Positions 12,931 through 24,183 of a stretch of 64,000 nt of DNA are shown here, piece by piece (position 1 is the stretch's first letter; every line of letters starts with the position of its first letter). The notes below the pieces were generated by a model. The model saw only the letters and a program-made list of their open reading frames with translations. It had not been told where the DNA came from and searched no databases. Location: the NCBI GenBank assembly GCA_963969595.1, contig OZ018410.1:25176913-25240912 (forward strand), written 5' to 3'. The position numbers and the translations under genes were made by a program. This DNA is from Neckera pumila (lineage: Eukaryota; Streptophyta; Bryopsida; Hypnales; Neckeraceae).

Positions 12931-14179
12931 CACCTCCCTTTGTGACTCTCTAGAACTAGCTCAGTTCTTGTTCTACTTTTGTTAAAAAGTTAAAATTTTA
13001 AAAAAGTAGATATGATATTGTTTATTGAAAAGCCAAAAAAATTCTTTGTTGGGGACCCGTTCCCTTGGTTTGATGTACTTATTCCCCTTTCAATGGAATT
13101 TGTCCATTAGTTTAAAAAATAAAAAAAATAAAAAAATGGGTTCCAAGCATAACATTCTTTTTCAATAGTGGGGAGTACCTTAGAATTTATGAATGCATGA
13201 ATCACATGTCTGACAAGATTTATAGAAACTTCAATCAATAGACCAATCAGGAAGAGGGATGTAATCTCAAGTATTGTTACTATTATAGAATCACTATTGA
13301 ATCACTATTTTCAAATATTCTTTCTATCTTTAAATAGTGAGGATGTTATAGGATGGATTTTCTTATATTAATTTTCTAAAGGTAGTCATGACTATGTTTC
13401 ATAAAAAACTACTTCAAAAGTGCCATTTCTTATACAATGAAAAAAAATTACTTTTTTGCATATTCAATTGTCATATCTTGCATAAGATTTGTGTAAAAAT
13501 GTGCGGACAAAATTTCATATACTTTAACTATGTATTTTTGAGGTATTTATGTTTAAAAAACAAAAACAAAAACAAAATCCACCTTACTTAACTAGGGTTT
13601 AAGATTTTGAATCCCTCTAGCTAAAATTATTTTCCCTACAAAATTTTGAGGTTAAAATAAATATGGTAGGAAAATCTATTCAAAATCTAGGTATATTTTT
13701 ATTTTTTTAAACTCAAAATTTTCATTCTTACAAAAAATTGTTAGGTAAAAGTAGATATAGGATAGAAGGGAAAATTAATGGAATTGAATTTTGCCAATTG
13801 TAATTATGGTCAAATTATTGTAATAAGTAATCTATATTCTATATATGTTTTAGTTTTGAAAAATTGTAAAGATTGAGTTTAGATACAAATCCTTTATACA
13901 ATTTTTTAAGAACTCCCTCATTGTTTGTAATACAAGATTCTTTGTAATTTTCACATCACTTATTCAAATAGAATGATTCCAAGATTCTCAAGAAACATAA
14001 ATGTATTCTATAAGAAAAGATACTAAAGTAATCATTTTTTTCTATTATCGAGAATCAAGAATTTTGTATTTTTGAAAGCTTAACATTTTCTTTCAAGCAC
14101 CAAATGAATTAAATATTATATTTTTGTAAAACTAGTACATTTCCTAACCTCCCCTAAAAAAAGAATGAATCCAACTTTC

Positions 14180-14180
<1 letters not shown>

Positions 14181-14212
<32 letters not shown>
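14181..14212. repeat. AT dinucleotide microsatellite
   Basis: About 15 uninterrupted AT units in an AT-rich spacer. Confidence 0.9.
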
Positions 14213-14214
<2 letters not shown>

Positions 14215-14825
14215 TATGTAAAAATATATATATTAAAAATTTAATTAAATCATTTTCTATTGCTTATAATCAAGAATTTTGTACTTATAAGGACATAACA
14301 TTTTCTACCAAGCACCAAATGAATTTTAAAAGTTATATTTCTATAAAATTAGTACATTCATTGACTTCCTAAAAAGGAGTTTCAAATAATTACAACAAAA
14401 ATTGATATAATAAGAATCTGCTCAAAATCCTTGAAAATCAATTCACGAATAAGACATTAAACTTTGAACCTTCAGGGGTTAATAAGACATTGAGGATTAA
14501 TCCCCCAAACTATAGAGTATTCTCAAAAATTGACAACTTTAGAAAAATCATCTTAAAGTATTCTTTAAGAAAATATTTTGGAATTGATATACACATTAGA
14601 ATTGTAGATTTTGAGTTTTAAAATTCCATCCCTAAATTTGATGTACCAATGCTACCACCAATATTTTTTAAGAAATTTGATGATAAGAAAAATGTTATCA
14701 TTTTTGTGTAAAATTTGATGAAATGGATTTGAAATGAGGTTCTCTTGATATGGTGATATTTTGAAATTTTTGGGTTTTTTAAATCTATGACCTCATTTTG
14801 CAATTTCAATTTTTAACTAGAGTCA

Positions 14826-15290
14826 ATGCAATTTTGGCATGGTCAACCACTTGACACACTTCTGCACTTGCAATTGTCGATAAATATTACTTTAGTAACA
14901 CCAAATGCAACTCAAGAAATTAATGTTACTTGTGAGGTACAACAATTACTGGGAAATAATAAAGTTTGAGCTGTTGCTATAAGTGGGACATATGGTTTAA
15001 GGAGAAGAATGCAAGTTATTGATACAACTCTAGGTATGGAAGATCATCTTTTAGCCATTTGATAGGACAACAACCTGACAAAGTATCTCCACAAATTTGG
15101 ATGACTTTCATCCAATCAATAATGAGAAAGAAACAAGAATATCAATCTATTTGTTGTCCAAAAATTGGACATCGGAGCACTGAAAGGTTAATAGTGTCTT
15201 ATGAATGATTTTTAATGAATTGTAGAACTATGAATACATTTAGTCATCCCAAAATTTGATAATTTTTTGTTGATATCTTTGGTAATAGGG
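14826..15290 (+). pseudogene. Possible decayed coding relic, unrecognised
   Basis: One frame reads MQFWHGQPLDTLLHLQLSIN and VTPNATQEINVTCEVQQLLG, a stop, then GTYGLRRRMQVIDTTLGMED. A second frame carries on with PDKVSPQIWMTFIQSIMRKK and CCPKIGHRSTERLI. The composition is more protein-like than the surrounding spacer, and the stops and frame change suggest decay. I do not recognise the family. It may be part of the transposase-like element that starts at 16333. Confidence 0.3.
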
Positions 15291-16332
15291 GAAACATCTT
15301 TCTAAGGTTGAAATATTAAAATCTTTGTCTAACTCTTTCCATAAAGCATTTTGGAAGAGTTCTACGAGCTTTATGTCAAGCTCAATGAATTGAGATACAT
15401 ATTTTGCAAATAAAAAAATTCCAGTGTTTTCCCAAGAGGTAAATACCAGGGCAATGAGGGGATTAAGTCACCCTGGCCTTTGCCAATTGTCTAGGTAGTT
15501 AATTCCCAGGCTAGGTGTTTCAATTATAAGTTGAAAACATCCATAACGGTCCTTGAATTTATCCATTTATCCTAGATTTCCATTGAATGTGTTCCTAGAC
15601 TTCCATTAAAGTGTCCTTCAAAAGCGTCTTTAAATTGTTCCATTACTTAATAGTGATTGGTTGACTGTTGATTTTTTGAGGTTTCAGTTTAGATCCACCT
15701 ATATGATAGTTTTAGTGGTTTAGAGAACTGCTATTTTGAAAATTCATAAAAATTACATGCCATACTGAAAACTCTATCTTTTTTTAAATTCATAATTTTC
15801 AATTGCTAACACTACTAAAGTATTCTTTTTAGGAAAAGGTGTCTACAACTCTACTGAATTGCTTATTTTGATGGTTTTGGGTGTTTCCATCTTAGAGGCC
15901 ATTTTGTCTTCTATACTTGCATGCTAGCTAGAGTTTTGAGTAACACCCTTGAATAAAGTGGAAGTTTTGTGGGCAGTTTCATGGTGCTTAGGAAGAAATT
16001 TTCATAAAACGAAGCTACAGAGGCTACGTAGTCCTTTTGGTAATTAGATTTTGGCAAGGCAATTGTACCATCATGCTCAAATGTACAAAATTAGATATCC
16101 TGTGATGGTTAAATAGCAAAATCTAATTACAGAAAGCTGAGATATCTATTTTCCAAAATTAAGACATTGTCACCTCCAACATTGAATAATTTGAATTTTT
16201 TATAGTGGGAGCTGTGAAACTTTTTTGGAGATGCTTATTGAAAGAAAGATGTACGTATATATATTCCCTACATAAGTCCACAATCAAATAAAAAAAACTC
16301 TTCATGAATTATTTTCAATAAAATATTATGTA

Positions 16333-18135
16333 ATGGTGAATCCTTTGCATGATAAGCTTCCGAGACTTGTCCTTGTTGTGTCATGTACCTGCAATTGCTT
16401 TGATTTGGAGTGGGTCAAGAATCAGTGGAAGAGTATTGACGCATTTCGGCAAGAAACTTGTGGTAAAGAGGTTGGACCAGTTATAGGGCATGCTTTTGAT
16501 GGGGATTCCCGGAGAAGGCAGCTCATGCTACGAGATTACACCAGCAAGGTAGGGTTCAAGTACGCAATTCCGTGGGAGGGATGGTCTTTGTCTTGTGAAT
16601 GGGTGGGGGAAAATAAGATATAAGGGTTGCATGATCAGGATTTCATCCATAATGGCAAAAAACTCATAAACCCACTAGATAGTGCAGTGAAGAACCTTCA
16701 ATTAGGGGCTGATGTGTGTTATCTTGACCATCTTGGTTCGGTTTACCAAAAATTTCCTATTGATCAACACGGTTTGAGAAAAGAAGATGTGAAGTGCATT
16801 GACATACATAATTGGGCTAGCGCTCAACGCATTTGTGCCAGGAAAGCAAGGGCCTGCTTACGTGAGTTGGAAACCTCTAGAGGTGCACACCAAGAAAGAA
16901 CACTAGGGACCAAATTCTATTTGGCAATATGCACTGATTACATTGATATTTTCTTGTCAGTTTCTTTGAGTCTTAGGGAGAGGGTTGTGCTTGCTAGCAA
17001 AGTGTCCTTCTTCTTCTGTTTATGGAAGATATGGTTCAAGCACGGGGATCACAATGTAGGTGGAAATACTAAATCACCAACTCTGCAGGAATGTTTTGTT
17101 AGTAACCAATGTTACCTTGACATCCAACTTTCATGTCATTTTGTGGTGTTATTGGTAAGGTATTTCAGAGATGCATTCCTTCACTTGGCTGTTCCATTTC
17201 ACCTTACAAAATTTGATGCTTGTGAGATTTTCTTTAGCAAGGTTGGAGGAATGCAAGGTATGGAAAGAGCTTATGATTTCCAGGAACTTGTGGGGTGTGC
17301 TAACACTGTCAATCAACTAGCTGGGATCGAGTACGGGGAGAACGGCTTGAAGTTCGACAGGGCGCACAACAAGCAACGCAATATATGGGATGATTTGCAC
17401 CCTTTAGATCCTGACCAGGCCCTTGCCGATTTGGCGGATTATAGAAGCATTGCTACGGATGAAGATATGGTCCTAGCTCTGAAGGAGGGATTGAAGGCAG
17501 TGCAAACACAACTGAATGGGTTGAATATGGCACCTTCCACATATGCTTGAAATAAGTGTTGGTTCTGGCAGCCTTAGGAGGTGGAGAGTAAAGACCCCAA
17601 GCATTGGGCATACGTGGCACCGACCAAACCAGTCCCTAGCAAAGATGGTGACGCGGAGGTGTTGAGGGAGTCCTTGGGTCCAGAGGTGGAAGGAGAAAGT
17701 TGCGACGGTGAAGAACAGATGGTAGACAGTGACGACAATCTAGAGGATGAATTGCCCGAAGACAGACAAAGCGACATCCGGATTGCTAAGGAGGAGTGCA
17801 GAGATGCCATATCTCAAATGTTGGACTGTGCAAAGCCAAGCTAGCCAGTGGTGGGGGAAAGCGGCACTGCGGATCAGAAAATAGTGCCTGTAATGGAGTA
17901 CATGGGCAAAGCCATATTCAAATCTACATTGGTGTCTGAATTGGATGGAAATCCCTTCCTGTCGAAGGATCGGTTAACTCGGATTAAAAATTCAGTGTAC
18001 TTCAACAATGCTGAAGAATACTTGTTAGTTGCTAATTCTGAGACCACCTACTTTCTTGGGCTGGGGACTGACTGTGGTGTGCTCTTCATGCAACCTGCCA
18101 GCCTCAACCAGTCTTCTACAGTCAGGGCTGCTTAG
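16333..18135 (+). pseudogene. Transposase-like protein, one reading frame broken by in-frame stops
   Basis: Four open stretches (16333-16623, 16627-17550, 17581-17844, 17848-18135) all lie in the same frame. They are separated only by stop codons: TAA 16621, TGA 17548, TAG 17575 and TAG 17842. Together they make about 600 codons. Motifs in order are GHAFDGDSRRRQLMLRDY, LHDQDFIHNGKKLINPLDS, NWASAQRICARKARACLREL, YIDIFLSVSLSLRERVVLAS, QLSCHFVVLLVRYFRDAF and FDACEIFFSKVGG. The C-terminal part is acidic and ends with ELDGNPFLSKDRLTRIK. The spacing of an early D-containing motif and a late DxxExFFS motif recalls RNase-H-fold transposases of the P/hAT type, but I cannot name the family. It is most likely a dead transposon gene. 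All three stop codons occur, so a changed genetic code does not explain it. Confidence 0.6.
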
Positions 18136-19348
18136 AAACGGACCTAGGGAGGTGTTCCACTTGGCCGTCCTTCTCTAGTGTCTGTTGGTCCAGATGTGGG
18201 CAGCTAGTGGCTTGGTCAAGTCCAAAAACTCAGAAGGAGAGCGGGAAACAAGTGGGGACTATGCAGGAATCCAGTGGATCTCATGTGGGTTGCACCCTCA
18301 GAGCGGAAGAAGCACATGTAGGGTTTTTTTGTCCTTTCCCAATTTTTTTTGGTTGATTTGTTGCCTCTAGCTACAGCTCCAGATTTGGGCCATGCCATAT
18401 TAGTACATTTCTTTGGTTGAGTACATTTTTTTGTTCATATCTTGCAGGGAAATTAGTACAGCTATAGTTGAAGGCAACATATTGGCAAAGTGTGTTGGTA
18501 ATTGCCACCAATTTTTTGTAGATGTCTTGCTTGTATTTTTGAACACAATATGGGATGTAGGCAACCAAGCATTGGGCTGCATTTCTCTTGATTTTCATGT
18601 GGTGCTTGCCTTTTTAGTTTACGTGCGTGGGCTGATTTGAATAGTATCATGTATGCTCCAAGATTTTGTGTTTACACATACTGTCTCATACTTCCATAGT
18701 ATTTCAATGCATGGTTCTGTTGGTTTTTCTTTGACAATGCATGTTTGTATGCAAATGATTCCATCATGTGTATCTAAGTTCATTAGCTTCCAAATGTTTG
18801 TGTGAAATTCCGTAACTGCAATGCTTGTTGAAGATTGTGGTCCACCCTGCATGTTTCTCTTCCGAGCAGTTTGATGTTCATGGTTCACAAGCCTCCCATT
18901 TTATGCCTTGGGATCAAAATTGGGGAGGTCAGAATTCCTGAAATTTGCCAAAGTTTCCCAATAGTGTTTGTATATGAAGGGAAAGACTTCATGAAATATT
19001 TTCCCCAAACTCTGCCTTCAAATACGAACACTACTGGCAGTCTACCCGGACTGGTTTCATATTCAATTATGCTTAGTGGGATTGCGTTTGAGTTTGGGGA
19101 TCCAGAATTAGGGGGAGCACCATTTCATTTCATTTTTTTTTAGCTTAGCAAATATACATTCTAATTTAGAGACAAACAAAATTGGCATCTACCGCAAGTC
19201 ATTTCATATTTTTTAGAGCTTCATAGAATTACATATGAATATCGGGACGTCCGCCTGTCAAATTCTAAGTAGTTCCAAGAAATTTAACTAACATAGCATA
19301 TGATATATTCATTGCGGGTGGACATTATAATTAATGTATGCCCCTCCT
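18136..19348. other. Spacer after the transposase-like frame
   Basis: Moderately AT-rich and without a recognised gene. It may contain the 3' non-coding part of the transposon, but I could not find a terminal inverted repeat pair. Confidence 0.4.
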
Positions 19349-20241
19349 TTAACCCCTAAGAGCCCAAGGCCTTTTCTACCTCAAAAAACACTCAAAACTG
19401 CCATTTCTAGAGCATTCATCAAAAAAGTTTGAAAAATTGATTTTTTGGGAATGTAACCATTGGATCTTGTAGTTAACTTGTGTGAGAACATGTAGTAAAA
19501 TTTTTGTGAGGTTTGACCGTATAGATTGGGAGATATTTGCATTTAAAGTCTTTTTTTTTTTTTTCTTTCCACTGTGCCCGAAAATTTCAGATGCCTTTGA
19601 CCGCCATTTGCTGAATTTTTTTTCACTACAGACCTCCAATTTATAATTTCTTCTTATGGGGAAACATATTAGGCATGTGCATACCAATTTTCAAGGCAAT
19701 CCAAGACAATCCCGATATTCCAAAAAAATAAAATTTGCCACTATGTCCCAGGAAATGACAATACAATAGGCCATTTTCAAAAAAAATCCCATCACACATT
19801 TTTTGATCTAGAAAATCTGAACGGTGGATTGAAAGATGCACTTGTATTTTAGAAGTAGAAAAAAAAAAATTTGAAAAATGTCAAAATCTCTAACATCTAC
19901 AAGCTCATAAAGCCTCATGTGACCTCCCAATAGGCACAACAATAGCCTCTCTTGCCACCTCTTGCCACCTCTCCTCTCTTGCCACCTCTGCTGCCCCTGT
20001 GGGAGTCAAAGTCAGATTCCTGAGGGGCAGCAGATTCCCAAACTGAAATTAATTTTCAAATGCTCATAACTTTTGGAGGATAAGTCGGAATTTGATGAAA
20101 TTTATCTTCCTGCGAAGCTAATGTGATTCCCTATCTTCCAAAAAAGTTTCAGAAAATCATGTGAAAAATTGAAGTCACATGAGCTTGCCCAAAGTACCAA
20201 ACCCCACCCCCCCTAGGGACACTTGGGCTTTTAGGGGTTAA
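19349..20241. mobile_element. TTAA-flanked non-autonomous element (piggyBac-like), copy A
   Basis: The left end is TTAACCCCTAAGAGCCCAAG and the right end is CTTGGGCTTTTAGGGGTTAA, an inverted repeat of about 20 bp with TTAA outermost on both sides. It is about 893 bp with no long reading frame. The interior (CTCAAAACTGCCATTTCTAG, then a TTTGACCGTATAGATTG-like stretch) is shared with copies B, C and D. A run of TTGCCACCTCT units lies near 19958-19990. Confidence 0.75.
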
Positions 20242-20549
20242 TGACTCACATTAGAAAATTACATAATGATAGGTGCAAAATAATAAGTAGGCAAAAAATA
20301 ATACCCCCCTTTTAATTAATTGGTGTTCACACCTATATCCATATTTTTTTCAAAGACTGCAACCTCCGAGCTAAAATCTTTCCAATGACTACAAAAATTT
20401 CTATAGACACAATTTCTTTTGGATGATCCATTTAGGTACACCTGCACAATAAAGTATGCGGTTGCCACTTGGAGATTACAAATCTAGAGACTCTTTCATT
20501 TCCAATGGATGTATCAAATAAGGCAATTTGCACCTAATAAGGCAACTAA
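20242..20549. other. Short spacer, no gene seen
   Basis: AT-rich sequence between the TTAA element and the GAGCATCTCC MITE. No feature is recognised. Confidence 0.5.
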
Positions 20550-20970
20550 GAGCATCTCCACTCTTGCTCAGACAAGGGTCTCGGGCTGACATACGCTGAG
20601 CCCAGGCAGTTTTCCGTCCCCTACCACAAACTCGCTCTCGAGCCCTGGCAATCCGGCCATGCAATAAGATGTGGTTTGGCCACAACAATCCAAAGCCTGC
20701 TCACTATTCTCGCAACCTTCTTTTTCATCAAAGAATACTTGTTGTGCCATATTTGCACACTTGATTTGGGTTGGTGACAACCAATGAACAATGCCATGCA
20801 GTGAACCGTGTTAAAATTTTATTTCAAATATAGACATTGACGTGTTTTTGGTAGGGCTTCAATACAGGTATAGATGGGGAAGTATTCAACAAAGGCCACT
20901 TTTTTTATATCTAGATCCTGCAATAATTAGTTTTCCATGCTGATTTTTCGAAGCGAAAATGGAGATGCTC
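20550..20970. mobile_element. MITE with GAGCATCTCC termini, PIF/Harbinger (Tourist)-like
   Basis: The left end GAGCATCTCCA and right end TGGAGATGCTC are perfect inverted repeats, flanked on both sides by TAA as a direct 3 bp duplication. A TWA target duplication is typical of PIF/Harbinger elements. The element is 421 bp and non-coding. Confidence 0.75.
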
Positions 20971-23900
20971 TAAGATAACTACATTTATTTGTGACTTCTT
21001 TCTAAATCCTACCCCTATAGATTCTTGCCTAAAATATACTCACTCTATTTATGAGAGTTTAGGTTCAATTTTAGAAACACTTATTTTCAATACTTTGAAA
21101 GTGCATAGTTTGTTCATCCCCCAATAAATGATACATGACTAGCAAACGGACTCCATGAATCTCACTTGACTTTGCATCAAGAGAGACCCTCTTCCAAACT
21201 TTGAGCTATGCATTATAATTAAATCGTTGGCCCATTATGCCTCACTGCCTACAGATGCAACCACCAAGTTGTCACCAAGTGCGCACAAGAAGGCAATCAT
21301 CAATGAAATTGAAGGTGCACGTGGTTTTGCAAGTCTTGCAAAAGGGCTTTCTTGTGCTGTGAAGCAACTTGAATTTTCTTTAATTTTTGAAATATACAAC
21401 CTTCAAGGGTCGCAACTGGATTGACACGACACAACTAAGGCAACCTGACGCAAAGCCCAAGAATTACACACCTTGGGTACCCCTGTCAGGAACAAGTGGA
21501 GGGACAAACAACAATTCCTTGTGCATCAGCACGAAGAGCCCCCATGCGAGCAATGTCAAAATGGGGAGTTGAACTAAGAACCTTAGGGATTCCATCGGAA
21601 GTCCCTATCACTTGGCCATCATCCAGGATAGTAATCTTGAATTTTCTTTCAAGTCCAACAAAATCTATAGTAACACTACTTATCATAGTGGTGATTGAAT
21701 GCCATGTCTAGAAGTAGGGATGGCCAATCTTCAATACTGTGTGAACTGATGTGTTGTAGAAAAGGTCCAATTCTATACTCTGTGGATGCCTCACTGCACG
21801 TGGGGAGCCAAGACTATGTCTTCAATCTCAATTTTCAAGGAGATATCTATCTTTTGTTTATAAGACAAATGGCGGAATATGAACCACACAACATATTGTA
21901 AGCATGACTCATTGATTTATCATGGTTATCTTTTCTATTTCAATCTATACATAGATTCTTCTCTCAAACTTGATTGGTTATTTCCCTTCAATTTTGAAAT
22001 AAATTAATAATTTGAGCACTTCATCCAAGTGTTCTTACCTAAACAATCCAATTTGTCTTCAACATTAGAGCCAACCGTGGTTCCCTTCTCACAAAGGTCA
22101 CCATATAGTATTACAACTACGCATTGCTACAAAGTGCCTAGAGTAGTCATCACCAACCAGTCACTCACTGAAGCTTATCTCAATTACCCCATGTATTCTA
22201 CCAAAAAAATGACAAATTTCTCAAATTCTATTTCCTTTCAAGTTTCAAGTTCTAAATTAGAAAGTTGGACACTTCACTTCACCCACTTGCTCTTACATGA
22301 GCTTAGCAGCACAATTGTCCTAGATGTTGACTCTACTTTGAAAGAGCTCACAATAATACAACTAGGCATTTCTATAAAGAGGTAGGGGACAAGGCTACAA
22401 CTGTAGGGGGTCATCAATTTGGGTAATGGAAAAGATCACAATTCACAATTAGGAATCTACAAACAAGAGTCTTATATTGATCCTTATCATTCTTTGTGCA
22501 TTCTCCTACAATACTTCCCTAGTAGAAATGTAATTTTGATGCAAATCCAAGACTCTAGGGAAGGTTTCACATAATTTTACAGCATGTGTCACATGCCTCA
22601 ATTCTCATTTGTCATTGTCATTTTGATGGATTTTATTTTCTTGACTCATCCATCACATGTACACATCCCCTAGATATGATGGTGCTTTACTCCCAAATTC
22701 TACAACTGGGTCAAGGAATGGATCTAGTGCCCAACATTCTATAACTTCAAATCCTTAGATACAAAGAGCCCCCTTAAAACCTAGTAACAACAATCCCCCA
22801 TTCAATAAGGTTAACAAAAGGACTTCAAAAACGTCAACTCTCATCTCCCCGTTTCATCAGAAACACATTGAAGTGGTGCTTCAAGACTGCTTGATAATGG
22901 GTTTTAAATGACCAGTGAGATGGATCGTATTGTCAAAAACATACTTCAGACAGGCCCAAATTTTATATCACCAAGGTCAGTGAAGAAAATAAAATGTGTT
23001 GGTTGAAAAATAAATAGAATTGAACAAAAGAGTCTCTACACGACCTAGCAAGAATACTAAAAATACGTGTTTTGGGCCTTTGACCCTGTTGGGGTTAAAG
23101 TGGTCGAGTGGTTCACCTCTGGCAACAGATATGTAGGATAGTTCATGTCTTTCCAAATGTAGCTTGCTTATCATAAGTTTCTCCCTGCTGAGAAATCTTC
23201 AGTAAGAATCAATGCATATGCTTCAGTTAGGATCAATGCATGTGTCGTGCTGCTCAATTCCAACCAGGGAGTGACCTCAAGCTGCTAAAATAACGGATCA
23301 CCTCAAGGAAAAAGAGAACTTTCGCTTTCCATATGCCTGCGTGGAAGGTTGGCAAATTCAACCGTCAAGCAAGAAGGTGACGCCTATCTAAATGCAACAC
23401 TCCAAAATCTTGCATAATATTTACATAGGGCACATATTGAAATTGAGTATGTACACCAACTCTCAACATCGAAACGCATGTCGGTTTTAGATCCTCCGCC
23501 AATAAAACCTTGAATAATTATAATATAACCTTTGCATATGATATTCAAATAATGTAATCATTGATGCATTGGAAATCCTCTTGAACTCACTAACAGAAAT
23601 ATTTGAACATTTTATTCATTCTAACAATAAAAACTATGCACAACGCTTCATGTGTCGCAAAAAGGTGTGGATACCTTGAAAAGGTTGATCAGCCTTGAAT
23701 ATGTGGCCATGCTGGAAAATAGAAAGACCCCAGAGGCTCTTTATCAGAAGAAGACATCTTTTGAGGCAGGTTGTCACCAGATTGATCATGAAGCGCTTTG
23801 GAGTGTTCAGAAAGAAGCGTGTGGACTTTTCGCACCAACTGCACATGTATCAATCAACAGTTTTCGTGAGTTGATATTGAAACATCTCATGGGTCGGAGA

Positions 23901-24183
23901 GTGAGACACGTAAAAGGTTAGTTAACTTCCATTTACACCTTTCTATCTTGGTGTGGGTTCTGAAATATGGTGGGCATCCTACCTTACATTGAAGCATATA
24001 GGAGTGTCAATAATTATCATCCTTCTAAATAAGCGGATGTAAAGATGATTGCCACAGTAAAGAAAATCGCTCAAAATAGAGTGGCACACACATTAAATAT
24101 ACATAGTCTTAAGGGAGTGCTGGTAGCTAATGGACTTTAAATAATAGCACAGTTAGCGCGACGTGAGGCTCGTGCAGGCGAGG
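20971..24183. other. AT-rich spacer with repeat fragments and unrecognised frames
   Basis: No gene is recognised. A minus-strand frame at 21486-21686 contains VTIDFVGLERKFKITILDDG and IPKVLSSTPHFDIARMGALR, which looks protein-like but matches nothing I know. A plus-strand frame at 23652-23921 is similarly unassigned. 22990-23030 resembles part of intron 2 of the DUF220 gene (near 7456-7500). Confidence 0.4.

Larger units (their letters stand above)
12931..16332. other. AT-rich spacer with simple repeats and a possible coding relic
   Basis: Very AT-rich, with many short reading frames that show no family resemblance. It holds an AT dinucleotide run near 14183-14212 and a possible decayed coding stretch at 14826-15290, listed separately. 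Confidence 0.5.

Noticed and set aside
16333..18135. Reading the in-frame stops as recoded sense codons
   Set aside because: All three stop codons occur in the frame, and the neighbouring genes use standard stops.
22029..22385. 118-residue plus-strand open frame
   Set aside because: Composition is like random AT-rich sequence, with no domain, splice context or repeat support.
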